In this document: positions 1-6,093 of the stretch, one piece after another
Layout: the number at the start of each line of letters is the position of its first letter
Numbering within the stretch: the first letter of the stretch is position 1
From: CAZTHL01 sp964613585
Lineage (GTDB): Bacteria > Pseudomonadota > Alphaproteobacteria > DSM-16000 > Inquilinaceae
DNA: 6,170 nucleotides
Assembly: GCA_964613585.1 (NCBI GenBank)
Contig: CAZTHL010000142.1
Coordinates: 1-6,170, forward strand
Reading direction: 5' to 3'
Notes under the pieces: generated by a model
What the model saw: the letters and a program-made list of their open reading frames with translations, nothing else
The model's database searches: none
What the model was told of the DNA's origin: nothing
Program-made: the position numbers and the translations under genes

Positions 1-20
1 AAGACAAACGCCAACGGCGC
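1..20 (-). terminator. Possible intrinsic terminator after the DUF2270 gene
   Basis: Read on the minus strand, about 35 bases past the stop codon of the DUF2270 gene, the sequence forms a short GC hairpin (CGCC, loop GTT, GGCG, at 19-9, extendable by one G-T pair). It is followed directly by TTTGTCTT (8-1). A hairpin plus T-rich run is the form of a Rho-independent terminator, and the T-rich run stands out in this GC-rich window. The stem is only 4-5 pairs and the tract is interrupted and cut by the window edge, so this is tentative. A second interrupted stem (CCGG/CAGG against CCTG/CCGG, 22-47) lies between it and the stop codon. Confidence 0.35.
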
Positions 21-54
21 ACCGGCATCAGGCGCCCCTGCATCCGGCTGATCC

Positions 55-798
55 CTACGGCCGCGTGGTCGGGCCGCCGGCGACGTTGAGCAGGCCGTCC
101 GGGCCGGCCCCCCGGTGCGGCAGGCCGACCGCCTTCTGGGACCGCAGGGTGACGAGCGCGATGACGATCCAGGCGCCGTGAAACACGAGCCCGAAGCCAA
201 GCGCCGCCGGCCCCGGCAGCGGGCCGATCGCCGCGCGCGGCCACAGCTCGGCAAGCGAGCCGATCGGCGTCGGATGCACCAGGATCTTCGCCAGGTAGCA
301 GCCGAGCAGGGCGGCGAAGATGTAGCCGTAGTTGCGGCGGATGCGCCGGCCCAGCGCCTCCATGAAGGAGATGTGGAAGCGCACGTCGACATAGTCGCGG
401 GCGAGCAGGTCCGACCAGCCATTGTCGACGGACATCGGTCGGCGAGTCAGCATCGGGCCATAGAAGTTGATCTCCATGACGCGGACGCGCACGCGGAACA
501 CATCGTAATAGCGGTATCGCCGGGCTTCGATGACCAGGAAGATGACCACCACCCAGCTGACCAGCAGCACCGGGATCGGCGATGCCTCCGCGCTACTGAA
601 GGTAACCGAGAGCGCGATGCCGGTGACCACGATCGACCAATTGCTGGTGGCGTCGAGCCGAGTGCGCCAGATCTTCGACTGGTACATCTCACCGCGATAG
701 AGGTGCGCGAGCGCGCCCATCTCCGCCGCGCTGAAGTCCGCCGTCCGCCCTCCCCCGGCTGCCTGCCCGCCGTCCGCCGCCTGCCCGGTGCCGGCCAT
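55..798 (-). CDS. DUF2270 family integral membrane protein
   Basis: Predicted inner-membrane protein of about 247 residues with no known biochemical role. I recognise the DUF2270 family by the run ALAHLYRGEMYQSKIWRTRL, followed by DATSNW, the FSSAEASP loop, the EARRYRYYDVFRVR basic stretch and the MEINFYGPML motif. Four hydrophobic segments are visible at about residues 54-70, 74-91, 157-175 and 197-218. A basic, polar region between segments 2 and 3 is probably cytoplasmic. The first 20 or so residues are Gly/Ala-rich and low in complexity. I chose the ATG at 798 because GGGAG lies 7 bases upstream. A TTG at 816 (six residues longer) is an alternative, since GAGG lies 4 bases before it. The gene is divergent from the rest of the window, so a functional link to the transporter is not implied. 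Family assignment is from memory of conserved motifs; function is unknown. Confidence 0.87.
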   Translation of the reverse strand: MAGTGQAADGGQAAGGGRTADFSAAEMGALAHLYRGEMYQSKIWRTRLDATSNWSIVVTGIALSVTFSSAEASPIPVLLVSWVVVIFLVIEARRYRYYDVFRVRVRVMEINFYGPMLTRRPMSVDNGWSDLLARDYVDVRFHISFMEALGRRIRRNYGYIFAALLGCYLAKILVHPTPIGSLAELWPRAAIGPLPGPAALGFGLVFHGAWIVIALVTLRSQKAVGLPHRGAGPDGLLNVAGGPTTRP

Positions 799-805
799 GA
801 TCACG

Positions 806-810
806 CTCCC
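806..810 (-). promoter_or_regulatory. Shine-Dalgarno site of the DUF2270 gene
   Basis: GGGAG on the minus strand ends 7 bases before the ATG at 798. This supports that ATG over the upstream in-frame TTG at 816, although the TTG has its own GAGG at 824-821, so the start is likely rather than certain. Confidence 0.5.
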
Positions 811-985
811 GCTCAAAAGACCTCATCCGATTCTGCGGGAATCGCGCGGCGGGGAAAGACCTTCTCGTCAACGCCACGCGCACGCCGGGCCGGTGGGCAC
901 GGCGGATCTCGTCCACCTGATCGATCGACACTCGCCGAGGTCCCGGGAGCCCGGACCGGTCGTGCTGGCGAGAGCGGAGGAGATC

Positions 986-1014
986 TTGGCCCTGGCCCCG
1001 TTCCAGCCTATCAA
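986..1014 (+). promoter_or_regulatory. Possible sigma70-type promoter for the SpeD-like gene
   Basis: TTGGCC (986-991) and TATCAA (1009-1014) are separated by 17 bases. Each matches four of six positions of the housekeeping -35 and -10 consensus. Transcription would begin near 1021 and give a leader of about 68 bases before the ATG at 1089. The match is moderate and could be chance, but the -10 candidate is an AT-rich patch in very GC-rich DNA. Confidence 0.28.
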
Positions 1015-1088
1015 CGGGTGTCGGACGCCACGCTTCGGCCGCGTGGCGCGCCGTCACCGGCCCCCTGCTCCCGAGGCTTCTGCCGCCG

Positions 1089-1463
1089 ATGACCCGCCCC
1101 AAGGACTTGGCTCCCGGCATTCTCCGGCAGCGCCTGCTGATCGAGGCGCATTGGGGGCTCGAGACCGTCACCGCGCAGACCGTGCGCGACTATCTGATCG
1201 GCCTGGCGGCGCGGCTCGAGCTGCGCCCCTACGGCGAGCCGGTGGTGTTCAGCCCGGCGAGCGGCGACGGCCGACCGGAGAATGCCGGGTTCGACGCCTT
1301 CGTGCCGCTCGTCGACTCCGGGATCTCCGGCTATTTCTGGATCGGGCCGCGCTTCCTGTCGGTTGTGCTCTACACCTGCAAGGGCTTTGACGAGGCGGCC
1401 GCCGTCGACTTCACCCGCGCGGCCTTCCGGGTCGACGGCGAGCTGGTCGCCTTCGGCTTCTGA
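1089..1463 (+). CDS. Divergent S-adenosylmethionine decarboxylase (SpeD)-like protein
   Basis: Small protein of 124 residues, the usual size of bacterial class 1B AdoMet decarboxylase, the pyruvoyl enzyme that makes decarboxylated AdoMet for spermidine synthesis. The N-terminal part (RLLIEAHWGLE, residues 15-25) resembles the family's HLLVDLYGC strand. Residues 76-97 align without gaps to Thermotoga maritima SpeD 62-83 as I recall it. Ser77 falls on the pyruvoyl-forming Ser63 and Cys97 on catalytic Cys83. The following FDEAAAVDFTRAAF (100-113) matches the helix after that Cys. However, Glu62 is Asp76, His64 is Gly78 and His68 is Tyr82, so AdoMet decarboxylation is doubtful. If self-cleavage occurs it would give chains of about 76 and 48 residues. 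The ATG at 1089 has only a weak GAGG about 12 bases upstream. Other pyruvoyl decarboxylases have evolved from SpeD, so another amino acid substrate, or no catalysis, is possible. Fold assignment is moderately sure; activity unknown. Confidence 0.7.
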   Translation: MTRPKDLAPGILRQRLLIEAHWGLETVTAQTVRDYLIGLAARLELRPYGEPVVFSPASGDGRPENAGFDAFVPLVDSGISGYFWIGPRFLSVVLYTCKGFDEAAAVDFTRAAFRVDGELVAFGF

Positions 1464-1746
1464 GTCAGCGTCGCGACCGGACGCCCGGGGCGGCGGACGG
1501 GCCGATCCTGGCCATGCCTTGCCCCCCCGCCGCCGCGGCCCGGCCATTGCGACCGCGATCGGCTTGCCTCACCACCGCCACCGGCATGGCTGCAGCCGTT
1601 CCGTTGTGTCCTTTTGGCCGCATCGGTTGCGGGCGCGGCGCACCATCTGTGGGTTGGGATACGGTGCTGCGGGCGGTCGAACGACGAGCCGGCCGGGATG
1701 CGGGAATGGGCGCGCGATGCGGGCGCGGAGCGATCGACCAGCGCGG
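1464..1746. other. Intergenic region upstream of the ABC operon, no gene seen
   Basis: These 283 bases lie between two plus-strand genes. I see no convincing promoter hexamer pair. Visible structure is limited to a GGCC/GGCC stem with a 6-base loop at 1500-1513, a C7 run at 1522-1528 and a 10-base perfect palindrome GGCTGCAGCC at 1588-1597. A 78-codon frame (1514-1750) ends in an ATGA overlap with the ATPase start but codes for an Arg/Ala/Gly-rich chain with no recognisable motif or ribosome binding site. The promoter of the downstream operon presumably lies here, unless it is read through from the SpeD-like gene. Confidence 0.45.
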
Positions 1747-2493
1747 ATGACGTCGGGGACGGCGGCGGACCCGGCGGCGGACCCGGCGCCGCGCCCCGCG
1801 CTGCGCGCCGAGGCGCTGACCAAGGTCTACGGCACCGGCGCGGCGGCGGTGCATGCGCTGCGCGGCGTCGACCTCGCTGTTCCGGAAGGCGAGCAGGTAG
1901 TTCTGCTCGGCCCCTCGGGCAGCGGCAAGTCGACCCTCCTCAACATCCTCGGCGGGCTCGACCGGCCGAGCGGCGGCCGCGCCTTCTTCCGCGACCTCGA
2001 GCTGACCGGGCTTGGCGACCGGGCGCTGACCGACTACCGGCGCCGGCATGTCGGCTTCGTCTTCCAGTTCTACAACCTGATGCCCAGCCTGACCGCGCGC
2101 GAGAATGTCGAGCTGGTCACCGAGATCGCCGAGCGGCCCATGCCGGCCGGCGACGCGCTCGACATGGTCGATCTGGCGGCCCGGGCCGACCACTTTCCGG
2201 CTGAGCTTTCCGGCGGCGAGCAGCAGCGTGTCGCCATCGCCCGCGCCGTGGCCAAGCAGCCGACCGTTCTGTTCTGCGACGAGCCCACCGGCGCGCTGGA
2301 CAGCGCCACCGGCATCAGGGTGCTTGAGGCGCTGGCGCGCATCAATCGGGAGCTGCGCACCACGGTGGTGACCATCACCCACGCCGCCGCCATCGCCGCC
2401 ATGGCGGACCGGATCCTGCGCTTTGCCGACGGCCGGGTGGTCAGCCTTGAGATCAACCCGAATCCGCGCCCGGCCTCCGAGATCGAGTGGTAG
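1747..2493 (+). CDS. ABC transporter ATP-binding protein, LolD/MacB type
   Basis: Cytoplasmic ATPase subunit of about 248 residues that powers the FtsX-type permease encoded next. All nucleotide-binding motifs are intact: Walker A GPSGSGKS (55-62), Q-loop Gln107 in FVFQFYNL, signature LSGGEQQR (154-161), Walker B VLFCDEP (174-180, with Asp178 and catalytic Glu179), D-loop ALD (183-185) and switch His212. The GLDRPSGG segment after Walker A and the QFYNLMPSLTARENVEL run after the Q-loop are typical of the LolD/MacB/FtsE group, which pairs with FtsX-fold permeases. The ATG at 1747 is chosen because it precedes the conserved core by about 17 residues, but it lacks a clear ribosome binding site. 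An in-frame ATG at 1717 would add ten Arg-rich residues. The N-terminus holds a duplicated AADP unit encoded by a perfect 12-base tandem repeat. Four bases separate its stop from the permease ATG, indicating co-transcription. Substrate unknown. Confidence 0.92.
   Translation: MTSGTAADPAADPAPRPALRAEALTKVYGTGAAAVHALRGVDLAVPEGEQVVLLGPSGSGKSTLLNILGGLDRPSGGRAFFRDLELTGLGDRALTDYRRRHVGFVFQFYNLMPSLTARENVELVTEIAERPMPAGDALDMVDLAARADHFPAELSGGEQQRVAIARAVAKQPTVLFCDEPTGALDSATGIRVLEALARINRELRTTVVTITHAAAIAAMADRILRFADGRVVSLEINPNPRPASEIEW
1761..1784 (+). repeat. Perfect 12-base tandem duplication
   Basis: The unit GGCGGCGGACCC occurs twice in direct succession (1761-1772 and 1773-1784), within the first codons of the ATPase gene. 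Being a multiple of three it keeps frame and gives the repeated AADP peptide at residues 6-13, ahead of the conserved domain. It looks like replication slippage in a tolerant, non-conserved leader. Confidence 0.7.
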
Positions 2494-2497
2494 GGCG

Positions 2498-4867
2498 ATG
2501 GCGCTGTCGACCCTCGATCGTAAGCTGCTGCGCGACCTTGGCCGGCTCAAAGGCCAAGCACTGGCCGTGGCGCTGGTCATCGCCGCCGGTGTTGCGGTTG
2601 TGGTCATGGCCATCGGCACCTATGCTTCGTTGAGCGAGATCCGCTCCACCTATTATGAGCGCCACCGCTTCGCCGACCTTTTCGTCCAAAGCGACAGGGC
2701 GCCCCTGCGGCTGGCCGAGCGGATCGCCGCCCTCGACGGCGTGGTTCGGCTCGAGGCCCGCATCGTCAAGGACGCGCTGCTCGATATACCGGGCATGGAC
2801 GAGCCGGCGCGCGCCCAGCTCGTCTCGGTGCCCGAGACCAGGACGCCGCGGGTCAATGATCTGCTGCTGAAGGAAGGCCGCATGGTGGAGCCGGGGCGAC
2901 CGGACGAGGCCTTGGTCAGCGAAGCCTTCGCCCTCGAGCACGGCCTCCGTCCGGGGGACCGGATCGAGGCGGTGGTCAACGGCAAGCGGCGCCACCTGCG
3001 CCTTGTCGGCATCGCCCTGTCGCCGGAGTTCGTCTACGTCATCGGCCCAGGCGACCTGGTGCCGGACGACCGGCGCTACGCGATCCTGTGGATGGGCCGC
3101 TCGGCCCTCGAGGCAGCCTTCGACTATGAAGGCGCGTTCAACGATCTGGCGATCAGCCTGAGGCGGGGCGCCGAGCCGCAAGCCGTGATCGACGCCCTCG
3201 ACCGCATGCTCGAGCCCTATGCCGGGTTCGGCGCGTATACCCGGGAGGACCAGCTGTCCGACAGCTTCGTCCGCTCGGACATGGAGCAGCTGCGCAACCT
3301 CGCCTTCATTCTGCCGCCGCTGTTCCTTGGCGTCGCTGCCTTTCTGCTGTCAGTGGTCATGAACCGGCTCATCGACACCGAGCGCGAGCAGATCGGTCTG
3401 GCCAAGGCGGTTGGCTACCGCAATCGCGAAATCGGGCTGCATTATCTGAAGCTGGTCCTGCTGATCGCCCTTGGCGGCATCGTCCTCGGGGCAGGCATCG
3501 GCACGCTCATGGGCCGGGCGGTCACCGCCACCTACTCCGAGAATTACGCCTTCCCCTATCTGACCTATGTGATCGACGCCCGGGTCTACGCCGCCGCCGC
3601 CGCCGTCAGCGTGGCCGCCGCGGTGGCCGGCGCGCTGGGCGCGATGGCCCGTGCCGTGCGCCTGCCGCCCGCCGTGGCCATGCGGGCCCCGCCCCCGCCA
3701 CGCTACAGCCGCGGCATGCTCGAGCGTCTCGGCCTTGGGCCCGCCCTGCCACGGCTATGGCGCATGGCCTTCCGACACCTCGTCCGCTTTCCGATCCGCT
3801 CGGCCTTCGCCTCCACCGGCATTGCCGCGGCCGTGGCGCTGCTGATCATGACCTTCTTCTTCACCGACTCCATCGACACGATGATCGAATCCTTCTTCTT
3901 CGAGACCGAGCGGCAGGACATCACCGTGCACTTCGCCACGGACCGCGGCGAGACGGTGGCCCATGAGCTCGCCCGGCTGCCCGGGGTGCGGCGGGTCGAA
4001 TTGCGCCGGCTGGTCGGGGCCCGGCTGGAGCACGGCACGATCAGCCAGCGCACGGCCATCTTCGGCCTCGACCCCGGTGCGCATCTGACCGGCCTGTCGG
4101 GCCCCGATGGGCGGCCGGTGGCGCTGCCGGCGGCCGGCCTGGTGCTGACCGACGCGCTCGCCCGCAAGCTGGGCGTGGAGCCGGGCGACCCGGTGCGGGT
4201 GGAGGTGCTGGAGGGCCGGCGGCCGGTGCGCGATGTTCCGGTGACACTTGTGGTGGAATCCCTGATCGGCCTGTCCGCCTACATGGACCGCGGCGCGCTC
4301 AACGCGCTGATGATGGAGGGCCGGGTCGCCGACGCCGCCAAGCTGCGCATCGACCCGGCCGAGGCGCCCCGGCTCTACGCGGCGATCAAGGAGATCCCGG
4401 CGATCGCCAGCCTGTCGATCAAGGACGCGGCCTACCGCCAATTCCGGGGGATCATGGACCAGACCTTCTTGCTGGTGATCAGCTTCTACACCACGTTCGC
4501 CGCGGTGATCGCGCTGGGCGTGGTGTACAACACCGCCCGCATCGCCATGGCCGAGCATGCCCGCGAGCTGGCCAGCCTGCGGGTGCTCGGCTTCCGCAAG
4601 CGCGAGGTGGCCGAGATCCTGCTGGTCGAGCTGGCTACGCTCACCCTGCTGGCCCTGCCGCTCGGCTGCCTGCTCGGGCTCGGGCTGGTCGAGCTGCTGG
4701 CCGAGCTGTTCTCCTCAGATCTGTACCGAGTGCCGGCCATCGTGACCCCGGCCACCCTTGGCACGGCGCTTGGCATCGTCGTCGCCGCGTCGGTTGCGGC
4801 CGGCCTGTTCGTGGCGCGACGACTGGGCGGCCTCGATCTTGTCGCCGTGCTGAAAAGCCGCGAGTAG
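2498..4867 (+). CDS. FtsX-family ABC transporter permease (duplicated, 8 TM)
   Basis: Inner-membrane subunit of about 789 residues with two FtsX-type modules in one chain. TM1 is at about 18-40, followed by a large periplasmic domain (45-265). TM2-4 are near 267-290, 316-340 and 364-386, and TM5 at 436-455 begins the second half. A second periplasmic domain (470-650) and TM6-8 near 655-680, 703-735 and 752-775 follow. Each module carries the FtsX cytoplasmic loop between its TM pair: EREQIGLAKAVGYRNREI (296-312) and HARELASLRVLGFRKREV (687-704), which is where the ATPase couples. One such chain could supply the whole transmembrane part, unlike the 4-TM MacB half-subunits. The ATG at 2498 is 4 bases after the ATPase stop; earlier in-frame residues overlap the ATPase gene and are Arg/Pro-rich, so that start is preferred. 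The permease stop is 5 bases before the adaptor gene. Members of this superfamily export lipoproteins, peptides, macrolides or lipids, or transmit force; substrate here is unknown. Confidence 0.9.
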   Translation: MALSTLDRKLLRDLGRLKGQALAVALVIAAGVAVVVMAIGTYASLSEIRSTYYERHRFADLFVQSDRAPLRLAERIAALDGVVRLEARIVKDALLDIPGMDEPARAQLVSVPETRTPRVNDLLLKEGRMVEPGRPDEALVSEAFALEHGLRPGDRIEAVVNGKRRHLRLVGIALSPEFVYVIGPGDLVPDDRRYAILWMGRSALEAAFDYEGAFNDLAISLRRGAEPQAVIDALDRMLEPYAGFGAYTREDQLSDSFVRSDMEQLRNLAFILPPLFLGVAAFLLSVVMNRLIDTEREQIGLAKAVGYRNREIGLHYLKLVLLIALGGIVLGAGIGTLMGRAVTATYSENYAFPYLTYVIDARVYAAAAAVSVAAAVAGALGAMARAVRLPPAVAMRAPPPPRYSRGMLERLGLGPALPRLWRMAFRHLVRFPIRSAFASTGIAAAVALLIMTFFFTDSIDTMIESFFFETERQDITVHFATDRGETVAHELARLPGVRRVELRRLVGARLEHGTISQRTAIFGLDPGAHLTGLSGPDGRPVALPAAGLVLTDALARKLGVEPGDPVRVEVLEGRRPVRDVPVTLVVESLIGLSAYMDRGALNALMMEGRVADAAKLRIDPAEAPRLYAAIKEIPAIASLSIKDAAYRQFRGIMDQTFLLVISFYTTFAAVIALGVVYNTARIAMAEHARELASLRVLGFRKREVAEILLVELATLTLLALPLGCLLGLGLVELLAELFSSDLYRVPAIVTPATLGTALGIVVAASVAAGLFVARRLGGLDLVAVLKSRE

Positions 4868-4872
4868 CAGAC

Positions 4873-6093
4873 ATGCGATCCTGGCGGATCTGGGCCCTGC
4901 GCCTGGTGCCGGCCGCCCTGCTCCTGGGGCTGATCGGCGCGCTTTTCCTGCCGAGGCCGGTGCCCGTCGATGTCGGCACCGCGACGCGCGGCCCCTTCAC
5001 CGTGACCGTCGAGGAGGAGGGTGAGACCCGGGTGCGCGAGGTCTACCTGGTGTCGGCACCGATCTCCGGCCGGGTGCTCCGGATCGAGGGCGAGGTCGGC
5101 GATGCGGTGGCGGCCGGCGAGACGGTGCTGGCGCGCATCCTGCCGACCACACCCGGCTTCCTCGACCGTCGCACCCGCGCCGAGCGGCTCGCGGCGATCG
5201 AGACGGCGGAGGCGGCGTTGACCCTGGCCCGGGCCGAGGTGGCGCGGGCCGAGGCGGAACTCGACTACGCCAGGGCCGAGCTGAGCCGGCGGCAGCCGCT
5301 GTTTGACCGCGGCCATGTTGCCGAGGCGGTGCTGGACGAGGCGCGCCGCGCCGTGCGCACCCAGGAGGCGGCGCTGGCCGAGTCCGAGGCCGCGGTCAGC
5401 ATGCGCTCCTTCGAGCTGGAGACGGCGCGCGCCGCGCTGATCGATCCCTCGGCCGAGGAGACGCCCGCCTCCACCGGCAACCCGGACGATGCGCCGTGCT
5501 GCCTTGACCTGCACGCGCCGGTCGACGGCCGCATCCTGCGCGTCCATCACGAGAGCGAGGCCACGGTGCTGGCCGGCCAGCCCCTGGTCGAGCTGGGCGA
5601 CCCAAGCGATCTGGAGGTGGTGGTGGACCTGCTGTCGCAGGACGCGGTGCGCGTCAGCCCGGGCGACACGGTGGAGATCCTGCGCTGGGGCGGCGATGGC
5701 GCGCTGGCCGGCGAGGTCGAGCGGGTCGAGCCTTTCGGGATCACCAAGGTGTCCTCGCTCGGCATCGAGGAGCAGCGTGTCGATGTCGTGATCCGGCTGA
5801 CGGATCCGCGGAACCGCTGGGCGCGGCTCGGCCACGGCTACCGGGTCGACGCGCGCATCGTGCTCCGGGACGAGCCCGACGCCCTCAAGGTGCCGTCGAG
5901 TGCGCTGTTCCGCGCCGGCGGGACGTGGCAGGTGTTCCGTGTGATCGACGGGCGGGCGCGATCGACGCCGGTCGAGATCGGCGCCGACACCGGTCTCGAG
6001 GCGGAGATCGTGGCGGGACTCGAGCCAGGCGATCGTGTGGTCCTCTACCCGGGGGAGCGCGTGGTCGACGGCGTCCGGGTCACCGCCCGGTAA
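4873..6093 (+). CDS. HlyD-family membrane fusion (periplasmic adaptor) protein
   Basis: Adaptor of about 406 residues, anchored in the inner membrane by one N-terminal segment (about 8-26) with most of the chain in the periplasm. It would link the permease to an outer-membrane channel. Domain order is typical. A first lipoyl half lies at about 52-90 (SAPISGRVLRI). An Ala/Glu/Arg-rich coiled-coil hairpin spans about 100-190, turning near the QPLFDRGHVAEAVLDEA segment. The second lipoyl half is at about 210-245 (LHAPVDGRILRV, then VELGDPSDLEVVVDLLS), a beta-barrel at 246-330 (ending GYRVDARIVL) and a membrane-proximal domain at 338-406 (VPSSALF, then GLEPGDRVVLYPGERVVDGVRV). No lipobox is seen. 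Two adjacent cysteines (209-210) at the junction into the second lipoyl half are the only ones in the protein. It is last in the operon, 5 bases after the permease, whereas MacA-type adaptors usually come first. No outer-membrane factor gene follows within the window. Confidence 0.9.
   Translation: MRSWRIWALRLVPAALLLGLIGALFLPRPVPVDVGTATRGPFTVTVEEEGETRVREVYLVSAPISGRVLRIEGEVGDAVAAGETVLARILPTTPGFLDRRTRAERLAAIETAEAALTLARAEVARAEAELDYARAELSRRQPLFDRGHVAEAVLDEARRAVRTQEAALAESEAAVSMRSFELETARAALIDPSAEETPASTGNPDDAPCCLDLHAPVDGRILRVHHESEATVLAGQPLVELGDPSDLEVVVDLLSQDAVRVSPGDTVEILRWGGDGALAGEVERVEPFGITKVSSLGIEEQRVDVVIRLTDPRNRWARLGHGYRVDARIVLRDEPDALKVPSSALFRAGGTWQVFRVIDGRARSTPVEIGADTGLEAEIVAGLEPGDRVVLYPGERVVDGVRVTAR

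Larger units (their letters stand above)
799..1088. other. Divergent intergenic region, no gene seen
   Basis: This 290-base region separates the minus-strand DUF2270 gene from the plus-strand SpeD-like gene. Reading frames cross it on both strands, but their translations are Arg/Pro/His-rich with no family motif, as expected of chance frames in GC-rich DNA. It should hold promoters for both flanking genes. A plus-strand candidate is listed separately. On the minus strand TTGACG at 871-866 resembles a -35 box, but no acceptable -10 box follows at 16-18 bases. Confidence 0.5.

Noticed and set aside
866..871. TTGACG on the minus strand as the -35 box of the DUF2270 promoter
   Set aside because: No acceptable -10 hexamer at 16-18 bases downstream.
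115..1092. 325-codon plus-strand frame opposite the DUF2270 gene
   Set aside because: An antisense shadow: Arg/His/Asp-rich with no hydrophobic or conserved pattern, against a clear membrane protein on the minus strand.
689..1171. Minus-strand frame of 160 codons spanning the divergent intergenic region
   Set aside because: It overlaps the DUF2270 N-terminus and the SpeD-like start, and its translation is Arg-rich and featureless.
788..1390. Long plus-strand open frame of 200 codons across the intergenic region and into the SpeD-like gene
   Set aside because: Arg/Pro/His-rich translation with no motif, in a different frame from the SpeD-like gene whose family match is clear; a chance frame in GC-rich DNA.
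1588..1597. Palindrome GGCTGCAGCC as an operator
   Set aside because: A single 10-base palindrome with no promoter elements nearby; expected by chance in GC-rich sequence.
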